A stretch of 49,728 nt of DNA from assembly GCA_964523375.1 (NCBI GenBank), contig CAZFYG010000010.1, positions 1 through 49,728 of the forward strand. The letters are read 5' to 3'. Both the position numbers and the translations under genes were made by a program. This document shows positions 34,659-43,665 of this stretch, piece after piece. Under the pieces are notes generated by a model. That model had not been told where the DNA came from. It did no database searches and saw only the letters and a list, made by a program, of their open reading frames with translations. Within the stretch, counting starts at the first letter, position 1. Each line of letters opens with the position of its first letter. The stretch is from CAJQGY01 sp964523375. Lineage in GTDB: Bacteria; Pseudomonadota; Gammaproteobacteria; Magnimaribacterales; D2472.

Positions 34659-35275
34659 TCAGAGACAGTTACTGATTCAATTGTAATTACTTCTAAAGGA
34701 ACGTCCTGATGTCCACCTGATGATCCTGTTGCAACATCAGCAATTTGATCAACAACATCTAGCCCTTCAGTAACTTTACCAAAAACAGCATAACCCCAAC
34801 CCTGAGAGTTTTCAGCTGTATGATTTAAGAATCCATTATCTTTATGGTTTATAAAGAACTGACTTGTAGCTGAATGAGGATCCCCAGTTCTTGCCATTGC
34901 AATTGTGCCACGATCATTAGTTAAGCCATTGTTAGCCTCGTTCTGAATTGGCGCAGTTCCACTAGACTTATCGCTCATATCAGCATTTAAACCACCACCT
35001 TGGACCATAAAACCATTGATCACCCTATGAAATATAGTTCCTTCAAAATATCCAGAATTTGCTATATCTACAAAGTTCTTAACAGTGATTGGAGCTTTTT
35101 CTCCATTTAGTTCTAATTGAATATCTCCGGCAGATGTTTTGATTGTTACTTGTGTCATGCTTATCTCCTTAATTATTGGCACTTCGACTTCATCGCTTTT
35201 TTTTGAACAAGAATTAAGAATAAATGCCAAAGCAAAAGAGCTTAATGTTAATTTTAATATGTTGTTATTTTTCAC
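34655..35275 (-). CDS. ppiB: Cyclophilin-type peptidyl-prolyl isomerase (PpiB) with lipoprotein-like N-terminal extension
   Basis: A cyclophilin: IFHRVINGFMVQGG, SATSQFFIN and GYAVFGKV are intact. Two starts are possible. The longest frame begins with GTG at 35275 and adds a signal peptide with a lipobox-like LNSC (Cys23), giving a 206-residue secreted lipoprotein. The ATG at 35158 (codon 40) has a textbook ribosome binding site, AAGGAG six bases upstream, and yields a 167-residue cytoplasmic PpiB (E. coli 164). The GTG start has no clear ribosome binding site. Synteny with lpxH favours PpiB, so the long form may be a second product or a misread start. It is translationally coupled to lpxH. 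Confidence 0.9.
   Translation of the reverse strand: MKNNNILKLTLSSFALAFILNSCSKKSDEVEVPIIKEISMTQVTIKTSAGDIQLELNGEKAPITVKNFVDIANSGYFEGTIFHRVINGFMVQGGGLNADMSDKSSGTAPIQNEANNGLTNDRGTIAMARTGDPHSATSQFFINHKDNGFLNHTAENSQGWGYAVFGKVTEGLDVVDQIADVATGSSGGHQDVPLEVITIESVTVSE
35165..35170 (-). promoter_or_regulatory. Strong internal ribosome binding site in ppiB
   Basis: AAGGAG on the minus strand, six bases before the in-frame ATG at 35158-35156. It is the best Shine-Dalgarno match noticed in the window and points to translation of the short, cytoplasmic form. Confidence 0.8.
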
Positions 35276-35311
35276 AGATTTAGCCTAATTTTAAAAAATA
35301 TGATTTTATCA

Positions 35312-36427
35312 TTAAAAGTCATATTTGAGCATATAGTCACTAAATTGATCTTTAATATTCTTTTCATTTAAACCAAACTCAGTCAAAGAATAATTATGTT
35401 TGCGTTTAGATTTACTTTTTCCATTAATTAAAAACTGCTGAATATTATTTTCGGTTTCAATTGTCATATCCATTTGAAGGTTCGCATATACTTTTTTTAT
35501 TTCTAGGAGAGGACTTTCAACAAAGTCACCATACCTAACATCTACAATATTATTTGAGTCTACTAAAGATCTATCATCCAGACCTTTATTTAGGTTATGT
35601 GACCAAAAATCTGTAACAGTTTTTCCGATAGATTCAGCATTTATCTTTTTTGTAAACGCGCTTCTTATATTTTTTGTAAGACTACAAAATGATCCCATGG
35701 CTTCTATTGGGTTTCGGTGGATATTTATAAATTTAGCATTTGGATAAGTTTTTAATATTGATGGAATATGCCCTATATGACTTGGGTCTTTAAGCAACCA
35801 TCTTTGAGGTCTATTTTTAGATTCTATGATTTGAAAGAATCTCTTGTGCCACATAAAGACTGAATCAAATTCGCAGTGTTTCAAATACTCGGTGTACTCA
35901 GGGATATCAGCCATGCACATATAAACAAAACTCTTCACGTGCATAGTAGCTATCTGTTCACATTCCTCAGGCATATTTGCTTTTATAGTATGCATGGACC
36001 TTAATTTTGGAATTATGGTTTTTCCAATAAATAAATCGCGATCCACTTTACGCATCCGTCTAGCAATATTTTTTTTATTATTTGTAATTGGAAGCGGGTT
36101 CATAATTTCCCAGTAAAGAGGCGATCTATATGATTTATCTTGATATAAAAGATTGAATAAAAATGTAGTCCCAGATCTTGGAAGACCAATAACAAATATC
36201 GGATCAGCAGGATCTACAAATTCTTGTTCTTGAGATGCAGAATATAATAAAGCTCTTGTTTTGAGTCTTTTCTTAAGCTGATGTTTGAATGCAAGTTCAC
36301 CAAATTTGTTAAGTTTATTTTTATTGAGGGAGTTGATTAGAATTTCAAGAGGTTCAATGTAGTCATCTTCTCCAAGCCTTCCCTCAAGGCCGTTTAGAAT
36401 TTTTTTTACACTGAATTGATCAGCCAT
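35312..36427 (-). CDS. Sulfotransferase family protein
   Basis: A 371-residue P-loop-like sulfotransferase, which would transfer a sulfate group from PAPS. The 5'-phosphosulfate-binding loop is IGLPRSGTTFLFNLL (about 80-94) and the 3'-phosphate-binding element is INIHRNPIEAMGS at about 235-247. The LLKDPSHIGHIPSIL segment is typical of the Sulfotransfer_3-type family. No signal peptide is present. The acceptor (lipid, sugar or small molecule) cannot be inferred. It stands alone: 36 bases separate it from the cyclophilin and 59 bases from the divergent gene at 36487. Confidence 0.85.
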   Translation of the reverse strand: MADQFSVKKILNGLEGRLGEDDYIEPLEILINSLNKNKLNKFGELAFKHQLKKRLKTRALLYSASQEQEFVDPADPIFVIGLPRSGTTFLFNLLYQDKSYRSPLYWEIMNPLPITNNKKNIARRMRKVDRDLFIGKTIIPKLRSMHTIKANMPEECEQIATMHVKSFVYMCMADIPEYTEYLKHCEFDSVFMWHKRFFQIIESKNRPQRWLLKDPSHIGHIPSILKTYPNAKFINIHRNPIEAMGSFCSLTKNIRSAFTKKINAESIGKTVTDFWSHNLNKGLDDRSLVDSNNIVDVRYGDFVESPLLEIKKVYANLQMDMTIETENNIQQFLINGKSKSKRKHNYSLTEFGLNEKNIKDQFSDYMLKYDF

Positions 36428-36486
36428 ATTGATTACCGTTTCTTGTTATAAGATACTCCTTTACTTAACTATCATCAATTTTATTT

Positions 36487-36906
36487 ATGAATATTCTATT
36501 TATGTGCGTAGCCAATTCAGCAAGAAGTCAAATGGCTGAGGGTATAGCAAAATCAATTCTTGGCAGCAGCCATAATATTCAAAGCGCTGGCTCAGAACCA
36601 TCCGGAAAAGTTCATTTAAATGCAATTCTTGCATTATCTGAAATCGGTATTGACGCAACTAACCATTACTCAAAAAGCATTGATCAGTTAGACAGCTACT
36701 ATATTGATAATTTGGATTACGTAATAACATTATGTGCGGAGGAGGTATGCCCAGTCTTAAGCTCAAATGCTTTAAAGCTTCATTGGTTTAATGAAGACCC
36801 AGCAGATGAAAAATTAGATGAAAAGGGTTTGAAAGATGCTTTTAATACAACAAGAGATAATCTGCAAAAAATGATCGAAGAATTTAAGAGGTTGAATGTA
36901 CAATAG
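36487..36906 (+). CDS. arsC: Arsenate reductase-like low-molecular-weight phosphatase
   Basis: A 139-residue protein of the thioredoxin-coupled ArsC/low-molecular-weight phosphatase fold. The P-loop is MCVANSARSQMAEG with Cys7, and the two additional cysteines Cys83 and Cys88 (TLCAEEVCP) fit the relay cysteines Cys82 and Cys89 of Staphylococcus ArsC, followed by HWFNEDPAD. All three redox cysteines favour arsenate reductase over a tyrosine phosphatase. No arsR, arsB or acr3 is adjacent, so an arsenic role is not backed by context. The start is the first ATG and has no clear ribosome binding site. Confidence 0.82.
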   Translation: MNILFMCVANSARSQMAEGIAKSILGSSHNIQSAGSEPSGKVHLNAILALSEIGIDATNHYSKSIDQLDSYYIDNLDYVITLCAEEVCPVLSSNALKLHWFNEDPADEKLDEKGLKDAFNTTRDNLQKMIEEFKRLNVQ

Positions 36907-36921
36907 GGGTTTGAGCAAAAA

Positions 36922-36996
36922 TGGCTCCCGAAGTTGGGATCGAACCAACGACCAATTGATTAACAGTCAACTGCTCTACCGCTGAGCTATTCGGGA
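36922..36996 (-). tRNA. tRNA-Asn (GUU)
   Basis: A 75-base cloverleaf including the encoded CCA. The acceptor arm pairs TCCCGAA with TTCGGGA, the discriminator is G, the D arm is GCTC...GAGC, the anticodon loop CTGTTAA gives anticodon GUU (36964-36962), and the T loop reads GGTTCGATCC. It lies antisense between the arsC-like gene and uvrB. Confidence 0.97.
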
Positions 36997-37008
36997 ACGC
37001 GGACGTGC

Positions 37009-37038
37009 ATTATAAATAACATTTGATAGAGAAGTAAA
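37009..37038 (-). promoter_or_regulatory. Probable tRNA-Asn promoter
   Basis: Minus strand TTTACT (37038-37033), 18-base spacer, TATAAT (37014-37009), followed by the GC-rich discriminator GCACGTCCGCG typical of stable-RNA promoters. Its -35 element touches the first base of uvrB. Confidence 0.55.
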
Positions 37039-39047
37039 TGACTAAATCACTAAAGGTTGTATCTGATTTCGAACCAGCCGGATCTCAGCCTGCTGCAATT
37101 GAAAGTTTAGTAAGTGGATTAGGTGATGGTTTGCTTCACCAAACACTCCTTGGAGTCACTGGTTCGGGGAAAACTTACACCATGGCAAAGGTTATTGAGG
37201 AAACTCAGAGACCAGCAATCATCATGGCGCATAACAAAACTTTAGCTGCACAATTATATGGAGAGTTTAAAGATTTCTTTCCAGAGAACTCCGTTGAATA
37301 TTTTGTTTCTTACTATGACTATTATCAACCAGAAGCCTATGTACCAACTTCAGATACATATATTGCAAAAGATGCATCGATTAATGAACATGTAGAGCAA
37401 ATGAGGCTTTCCGCAACTAAGGCGCTTTTAGAGCGAAAAGATACCATCGTTATTGCAACCGTTTCTTCAATTTACGGGCTTGGTGCGCCTGAGTCATATT
37501 TGAAAATGGTTATGCACTTAGACCGCGGTGATACGGTTGACCAAAGGGACATGCTTAGAAAACTGTCTTCTCTTCAATATACAAGAAATGATTTAGATTT
37601 TAGAAGAGCCACTTTTAGAGTCCGCGGAGATACTATAGATGTGTATCCTGCTGACTCTGATAATGAGGCGCTAAGGATTGAGCTATTCGGGGATGAAATT
37701 GAAAAACTTTCTTGGTTTGATCCTTTAACTGGAGCAGTTATAAACGAAACACCCAGAGCAACTATATTTCCAAAAACTCATTATGTAACTCCAAAACAAA
37801 CAGTCCTTGATTGCATTGATGATATTAAAGCAGAGCTTAAAGAGAGGCTTGCTTACTTGCGATCAATAAATAAATTGGTTGAAGCCCAAAGGCTTGAGGA
37901 AAGAACTAACTACGACATCGAGATGATGCGTGAACTTGGTTACTGTCAGGGTGTTGAAAACTATTCAAGGTATCTATCAGGAAGAGACCCAGGCCAATCA
38001 CCACCATGTCTTTTTGACTATATACCAAAAGATGCAATTGTATTTATTGATGAATCACATGTTTCAGTACCTCAAATAGGCGCCATGTATAAAGGGGATA
38101 GATCAAGAAAAGAAACCCTTGTTGAGTATGGCTTTAGATTGCCCTCAGCCATGGATAACAGGCCATTAAAGTTCGATGAGTGGGAACTTCTTGCTCCTCA
38201 GAGGGTATACGTATCCGCGACTCCAAGCAGATATGAAAAAGAGCATCAAGATAACTTGGTTGAATTAATTATTAGACCAACAGGTCTTACCGACCCTGAT
38301 GTAGAAATTCGTCCTGCTACAACTCAAATTGATGATGTAATTGGGGAATGTAATGAGAGAGCAGCTCTTAAAGAAAGAGTTCTTATTACAACTCTAACAA
38401 AAAGGATGGCCGAGGATTTAACAGACTATCTAAATGAGAATAATATTTCAGCCAGATACATGCACTCGGATACTGACACGGTTGAGAGGGTAGAGATCAT
38501 CAGAGACCTTAGGCTTGGAAAATTTGATGTGCTCGTTGGAATCAATTTATTAAGAGAGGGTCTAGATATTCCTGAAGTAAGCTTGGTTGCAATATTGGAT
38601 GCAGACAAAGAGGGCTTCTTAAGATCCGAAACAACCATGATTCAAACCATCGGCAGGGCGGCAAGGAATATTAGAGGTAAGGCAATACTCTATGCTGACA
38701 AAATGACCGGTTCTATGCAAAGAGCGATTGACGAGACAGACAGAAGACGAGCAATTCAAGAAAAATATAATATAGACAATGGCATAAAACCTGAAAGCAT
38801 CAAAACCAAAGTAAAAGATATTATGGAAGGCGCCCGAGTCATTAAGGGCAAGTCCAAGCCGAAGAAGCAAGATCTAGAAAGAGAGCTTAAATTTAAACTC
38901 AAAGACAATTCAATCGAAGAGCTAAGCCAAACCATTGGGAAGTTAGAGGATCAAATGTATGTTTACGCTAAAGATATGGAGTTTGAGAAAGCTGCCTGGT
39001 GCAGAGATAAGATGAAATACCTTAAAGGAAAGATGATCGATATGTAG
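37038..39047 (+). CDS. uvrB: UvrABC system protein B
   Basis: UvrB is the damage-verifying helicase of nucleotide excision repair. The 669 residues match E. coli (673). Walker A is GVTGSGKT with Lys45. The beta hairpin YYDYYQPEAYVP, FIDESHVSVPQ, the TATP-like VSATPS, and the helicase motifs LREGLDIPEV and QTIGRAARN are present. A C-terminal UVR motif (LEDQMYVYAKDMEFEKAAWCRD) binds UvrC. No LexA operator is visible between 36907 and 37037. Its end overlaps the convergent lytic transglycosylase by 26 bases. Confidence 0.97.
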   Translation: MTKSLKVVSDFEPAGSQPAAIESLVSGLGDGLLHQTLLGVTGSGKTYTMAKVIEETQRPAIIMAHNKTLAAQLYGEFKDFFPENSVEYFVSYYDYYQPEAYVPTSDTYIAKDASINEHVEQMRLSATKALLERKDTIVIATVSSIYGLGAPESYLKMVMHLDRGDTVDQRDMLRKLSSLQYTRNDLDFRRATFRVRGDTIDVYPADSDNEALRIELFGDEIEKLSWFDPLTGAVINETPRATIFPKTHYVTPKQTVLDCIDDIKAELKERLAYLRSINKLVEAQRLEERTNYDIEMMRELGYCQGVENYSRYLSGRDPGQSPPCLFDYIPKDAIVFIDESHVSVPQIGAMYKGDRSRKETLVEYGFRLPSAMDNRPLKFDEWELLAPQRVYVSATPSRYEKEHQDNLVELIIRPTGLTDPDVEIRPATTQIDDVIGECNERAALKERVLITTLTKRMAEDLTDYLNENNISARYMHSDTDTVERVEIIRDLRLGKFDVLVGINLLREGLDIPEVSLVAILDADKEGFLRSETTMIQTIGRAARNIRGKAILYADKMTGSMQRAIDETDRRRAIQEKYNIDNGIKPESIKTKVKDIMEGARVIKGKSKPKKQDLERELKFKLKDNSIEELSQTIGKLEDQMYVYAKDMEFEKAAWCRDKMKYLKGKMIDM

Positions 39048-39753
39048 GGTTCTTGCAAGAGTATGCAATCATTAGCTTGTAATAATCTTCTACACGATGA
39101 ACATAATCAATAGTCTGATGTCCTCTTTTGTAACCATTGACGTCTTTCAAATTTACATCTTCACCAGATAAATTTTCTAAAATATTCACAAAATCCTGCC
39201 ATACCATCTCATTAGGCTCTTTATTAATTCCTTGGGCGATATTAATAATATTAGTTGGACCTAAGTTGTAGCTTGCAAGAGAGATAGCCAGTTGATCACT
39301 AGACGATTTCCCAAAGATATTTTTTTCAATCATAGAGGCTATATATTTTGAACCACCATTAATGCTTTGCTCTGGATCCAATCTATTTTTTACCCCAACA
39401 ATGGCAGCCGTTTCCAGAGTTACCATCATCATGCCTCTAACACCCATATTTGATTTCGCTCTAGGATCCCATTGTGATTCCTGAAATGAAATCGCAGCAA
39501 GAAGCTCCCACTCTAAGTTATTTTCTTTACCTGCTTTTTTAAATAAATCTTCATAAAGCACAAATTTTTCATCCAATAATTTATTGAACTTAGATTTTTC
39601 AAAATTATTAAGTGATGAATTTTGATAGATAGTATTAGCGTTTTCTTCACATGAGAAGGCAGGTTGATCAACCCCTTTATTAAGGTCACAGCCAACAATG
39701 GTTCCAATCAAAACCATGCCTAAAAAAAAGTTAAAGATATTCCCCTTTTTCAT
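39022..39753 (-). CDS. mltF: Lytic transglycosylase MltF, catalytic domain only
   Basis: A 243-residue lipoprotein related to the C-terminal half of MltF, which cleaves peptidoglycan glycan strands. The signal peptide ends in IVGC with lipidated Cys22. The catalytic Glu92 lies in SFQESQWDPRAKS, followed by GVRGMMMVTLETA, RLDPEQSINGG, SYNLGPTNI and the MltF-like GYKRGHQTIDYVHRVEDYY. E. coli MltF is 518 residues because of an N-terminal solute-binding-like domain that modulates activity; here that domain is missing and only about 50 residues separate Cys22 from the SLT domain. Divergence from purL is shared with E. coli, which supports MltF. Confidence 0.88.
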   Translation of the reverse strand: MKKGNIFNFFLGMVLIGTIVGCDLNKGVDQPAFSCEENANTIYQNSSLNNFEKSKFNKLLDEKFVLYEDLFKKAGKENNLEWELLAAISFQESQWDPRAKSNMGVRGMMMVTLETAAIVGVKNRLDPEQSINGGSKYIASMIEKNIFGKSSSDQLAISLASYNLGPTNIINIAQGINKEPNEMVWQDFVNILENLSGEDVNLKDVNGYKRGHQTIDYVHRVEDYYKLMIAYSCKNPTYRSSFL

Positions 39754-39809
39754 TTATTTTATCTAAAAGACTTTATAATTGATGCATACAATATTTCAGA
39801 CTTTAAGCG

Positions 39810-42800
39810 GTGTCAAAGACTATTACCTTAATTTTAGAAGGGAAAGAAAGTTTCACTACCTCTAAATTAGAGCAAATCCAGCACGGCTTTAATAAAAATA
39901 ACAACAAAAAAGCTTTACTAACTTGTAAGGATGTCTTTTTAATTTCATTAAAAAATGAGACAGGAAATGTAGATAGTCTTAAAGATATTTTAGAAGTTAA
40001 GGACGTTTCTAGCAGCTTTGATCTAATAGTTGGCCCCAGAGTAGGCACCATATCTCCTTGGTCTTCTAAGACCAAAGATATTATTAATAACGTTGGAATT
40101 GATAATGTTGATGTAATTGAGAGATTTTATGGTTTTGAAATAAGCGGAGTAGACAAAACCTCTGAAAATGATCTGTCATCTTTCTTTGATCGTATGACCC
40201 AATCGATATATTTTTCACTAGATGAATGCAAATCGTTTCTATCAAGCCAGGAAAAAAGATCGATAAGATATATTGATATTTTAGCTAATGGCATTGAAGA
40301 GCTCAAAACAGCAAACACTGCTTTTGGTTTTGCAATGAGCACAGACGAAATTAAGTATCTCTTTGAATTCTACTCAAATATAAATAGGAATCCAACGGAT
40401 GCAGAATTGATGATGTTTGCGCAAGCAAACTCAGAGCACTGCAGACATAAAATATTTAATGCAAATTGGACAATTGATGGCATCGAGCAAGATAAAACTT
40501 TATTTGATCTCATTAAAGTCACCAGCAAAGAATCTCCAGAGGGGATCATTTCAGCTTATAAAGATAATGCTGCAATTACTGAGGGAGAGAGTGTTGAGAG
40601 GCTAAACTTAGATACTTCAAATAAATACTCATTTACCGAAGATAAATTAAATTCGACTATCAAAGTTGAGACGCACAATCATCCAACTGCCATATCTCCA
40701 TTTCCAGGCGCCGCAACAGGTTCAGGAGGAGAGATAAGAGACGAGGGAGCTACAGGAAGGGGGGCAAAACCAAAGATAGGGTTAGTTGGTTTTAATGTTT
40801 CAAATCTTAGAATACCTAATCTTGAAAGAGACTGGGAGCAGTCTGAATCTAAGCCTGAGCGAATTGCATCACCTCTAAGCATTATGATTGAGGGGCCTTT
40901 AGGCGCTGCAGCATTTAATAATGAATTTGGCCGACCCTCAACATTAGGATACTTCAGGTCTTTTGAAACACCCTTTGATCAGAGTGGTAACGCTTTTGGC
41001 TATCACAAACCTATTATGCTTGCAGGAGGTATAGGAGAGATAAGGGATAAAAATAATTTCAAACTGCAAATTGCAGAGGACTATATTGTTGTTGTGCTTG
41101 GAGGCCCAGCAATGCTAATTGGTTTAGGTGGAGGTGCTGCATCCTCAGTATCTTCTGGGGAAAGTGATGAGGATTTAGATTTTGCATCCGTCCAAAGGGA
41201 GAACCCTGAGATGGAGAGAAGGTGCCAGGAAGTTATTAATATTTGCTCATCTATGGATGAAAGCTATATCGAGTTTATTCATGATGTGGGTGCTGGAGGT
41301 CTATCCAATGCTATACCGGAACTAGCAAAGGATTCAGATCTAGGGGTGTATATTGAATTAGATAAAATTCCTGTTTCAGACCCATCAATGTCACCAATGG
41401 AAATTTGGTCAAATGAATCTCAAGAAAGATATGTACTTGCTATTCATAAAAAGAATAAAGATGTTTTTGAAAAAATCTGTATTAGAGAGCGTTGTGAGTT
41501 CGCCTTTGTCGGAATTACAACACTTGAAAAATCAGTTAAATTATTTGATAAATCAACCAATACTTTCCCTGTTGATGTTCCCTTAGATATGCTTTTTGGC
41601 GACCTTCCTATAACTGATATTGAAGTTAATAATATTGATAAGGCTATTGCCAATGATGGCGATGCAAGCGCACATGATTTTAAATCTTCATTTTATAAAG
41701 TACTCTCTCATCCTACAGTTGCATCAAAATCGTTTTTAATAACGATTGGAGATAGAACAGTAGGCGGCATGGTTGCACGAGATCAATTTGTGGGACCATA
41801 CCAAGTGCCTGTTTCAAATTATTCAATGAGCCTAAGATCATTTACCTCAAATAAAGGAGAGGTAGTTACCATAGGTGAAAAACCCACTATTGCTGTAAAC
41901 AATCCATCGGCTTCTATGAGAATGTCAGTTGCTGAGGCATTAACCAATATGGTTGGTGTGCCCATAAAAGGTCTAGATCATATTCAAGTTTCAGCAAATT
42001 GGATGGCACCAACAAAAGAGGAAAGCGAGAATTTAAATTTGAGACAAGGTGTAGAAGCTCTTTCAAAAATTTGTGTTGATTTAGATATATCTGTCCCTGT
42101 AGGCAAAGATTCGTTATCGATGAAAACTAAATGGTCGGAAGGCGGTAATGAGAAAATTGTTACAAGTCCTTTGTCGGGCGTTATTACTGCTATGGCACCG
42201 GTTGAGGACGTTTCCTTTGGCATCACCCCAGAATTAAAAACCGACTGTGGGAGCAACCTCTTGTTCGTGAAAATGAATAATAAAAATCGTTTAGCAGGTT
42301 CTATTTTTTCAGAAGTAACCCAGGAAGATTTTGCTGATACGCCCGATGTTGATAATGTTACCCAGCTTAAAGACTTATTCGGCACTATCCAGTCCTTTAT
42401 TAAAGATAAAAAGGTTTTAGCGCTTCATGATATTTCTGATGGTGGGTTAGCATCGACTTTAGCTGAAATGTGCTTTACAAAAAAAGTTGGAATGGATATC
42501 TCACTTCCTGATATCAATTTAAATGATATTAATGCAAACCTATTTTCTGAAGAAGTTGGTTTAGTTCTGCAAGTTGCCGAAGAGGACTCATCGAAAATAG
42601 AGAGTCTATTAGAATCTAAATTTACAGTTGCCAATCTAGGCGTGCTTAATAATTCAAAAACCCTAAATATCTCATGCCAGTCCGGTTCAGTATTTTCAGA
42701 GCCTGTTGAAAAACTAGAGTCCAAATGGCGCGAAGTTTCTCATGCGATTCAAAGCATGAGAGATAATTCAATTACAGCAGATGAAGAGCAAAATCTTCTT

Positions 42801-43652
42801 TTTGATAAAAATCATAAAGGTCTCTTCTCAGATACATCATTTACAGAAATACAAATAAACACTTTATTAACTAAGCCCAAGGTGGCTGTATTGAGAGAGC
42901 AGGGCGTTAATGGTCAAATGGAAATGGCAGCTGCTTATACTTTGGCTGGCTTTGAGGCTGTAGATGTTCATATGCAAGATTTGCTCGATGGCAATATTGA
43001 CCTTTCTTTGTTTAACGGGCTTGCAGCATGCGGAGGTTTTTCCTATGGCGATGTTCTTGGTGCTGGCGGAGGTTGGTCTAAAACAATTCTGAACAACCTT
43101 TTAGTTAAAGATCAGTTTGAAAGGTTCTTCTTAGATCAAAGTACCTTTACTCTTGGGGTTTGTAATGGCTGTCAGATGGTATCTAACTTAAAAGAGATAA
43201 TACCTGGAGCAGACTCCTGGCCTGCATTTACAAAAAATGTATCAGATCAGTTTGAGGCAAGGCTAGCTCAAGTTAAGGTTGAGGAATCTAACTCAATTCT
43301 TTTATCAGGAATGGAAGGCTGGTCATTACCGATAGCATCAGCTCATGGAGAAGGGAATGCTCTATTTAGTTCTGACAGTCATATCAACCAGTTAGAAAAT
43401 TTAAATCAAATCGCCCTAAGGTTTGTTAACTCAGATGGAGTTCCTACAGAAAGCTATCCTTTAAACCCTAACGGTTCTAAATTTGGAATAACTGGAGTTA
43501 CTTCGTCAGATGGAAGGGTGACCATAATGATGCCACACCCTGAAAGAGTTTTTAGATCCCAGCAAATGAGCTGGCGTTCAAAGGATTGGAAAGAGTTCTC
43601 ACCCTGGATGCAGATTTTTTATAACGCTTTAGATTTTTCTAAGAACTCTTAA
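39810..43652 (+). CDS. purL: Phosphoribosylformylglycinamidine synthase, single-chain
   Basis: PurL makes FGAM from FGAR in purine synthesis. The 1280 residues (E. coli 1295) contain the N-terminal domain, two ATP/PurM-like halves (KVETHNHPTAISPFPGAATG near 287-306; HDVGAGGLSNA) and a C-terminal glutaminase with Cys1118 (GVCNGCQM) and HPERVF. This is the large fused form of gammaproteobacteria. The start is GTG, as the ATG at 39782 is out of frame; a TATAAT at 39774-39779 may be its promoter. Its stop abuts the convergent Nudix gene with no spacing. Confidence 0.97.
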   Translation: MSKTITLILEGKESFTTSKLEQIQHGFNKNNNKKALLTCKDVFLISLKNETGNVDSLKDILEVKDVSSSFDLIVGPRVGTISPWSSKTKDIINNVGIDNVDVIERFYGFEISGVDKTSENDLSSFFDRMTQSIYFSLDECKSFLSSQEKRSIRYIDILANGIEELKTANTAFGFAMSTDEIKYLFEFYSNINRNPTDAELMMFAQANSEHCRHKIFNANWTIDGIEQDKTLFDLIKVTSKESPEGIISAYKDNAAITEGESVERLNLDTSNKYSFTEDKLNSTIKVETHNHPTAISPFPGAATGSGGEIRDEGATGRGAKPKIGLVGFNVSNLRIPNLERDWEQSESKPERIASPLSIMIEGPLGAAAFNNEFGRPSTLGYFRSFETPFDQSGNAFGYHKPIMLAGGIGEIRDKNNFKLQIAEDYIVVVLGGPAMLIGLGGGAASSVSSGESDEDLDFASVQRENPEMERRCQEVINICSSMDESYIEFIHDVGAGGLSNAIPELAKDSDLGVYIELDKIPVSDPSMSPMEIWSNESQERYVLAIHKKNKDVFEKICIRERCEFAFVGITTLEKSVKLFDKSTNTFPVDVPLDMLFGDLPITDIEVNNIDKAIANDGDASAHDFKSSFYKVLSHPTVASKSFLITIGDRTVGGMVARDQFVGPYQVPVSNYSMSLRSFTSNKGEVVTIGEKPTIAVNNPSASMRMSVAEALTNMVGVPIKGLDHIQVSANWMAPTKEESENLNLRQGVEALSKICVDLDISVPVGKDSLSMKTKWSEGGNEKIVTSPLSGVITAMAPVEDVSFGITPELKTDCGSNLLFVKMNNKNRLAGSIFSEVTQEDFADTPDVDNVTQLKDLFGTIQSFIKDKKVLALHDISDGGLASTLAEMCFTKKVGMDISLPDINLNDINANLFSEEVGLVLQVAEEDSSKIESLLESKFTVANLGVLNNSKTLNISCQSGSVFSEPVEKLESKWREVSHAIQSMRDNSITADEEQNLLFDKNHKGLFSDTSFTEIQINTLLTKPKVAVLREQGVNGQMEMAAAYTLAGFEAVDVHMQDLLDGNIDLSLFNGLAACGGFSYGDVLGAGGGWSKTILNNLLVKDQFERFFLDQSTFTLGVCNGCQMVSNLKEIIPGADSWPAFTKNVSDQFEARLAQVKVEESNSILLSGMEGWSLPIASAHGEGNALFSSDSHINQLENLNQIALRFVNSDGVPTESYPLNPNGSKFGITGVTSSDGRVTIMMPHPERVFRSQQMSWRSKDWKEFSPWMQIFYNALDFSKNS

Positions 43653-43665
43653 TTACCAGAGAGTT
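43644..43665 (+). terminator. Possible weak terminator hairpin at the end of purL
   Basis: AACTCT and AGAGTT pair (6 bases) around a 10-base loop that includes the purL stop, followed by a T-rich ATATTTTCTTC stretch. It lies inside the end of the convergent Nudix gene. Confidence 0.3.

Noticed and set aside
36907..37037. Search for a LexA box upstream of uvrB
   Set aside because: No CTG-N10-CAG occurs; the closest stretch lies within the tRNA and ends in GAG, not CAG.
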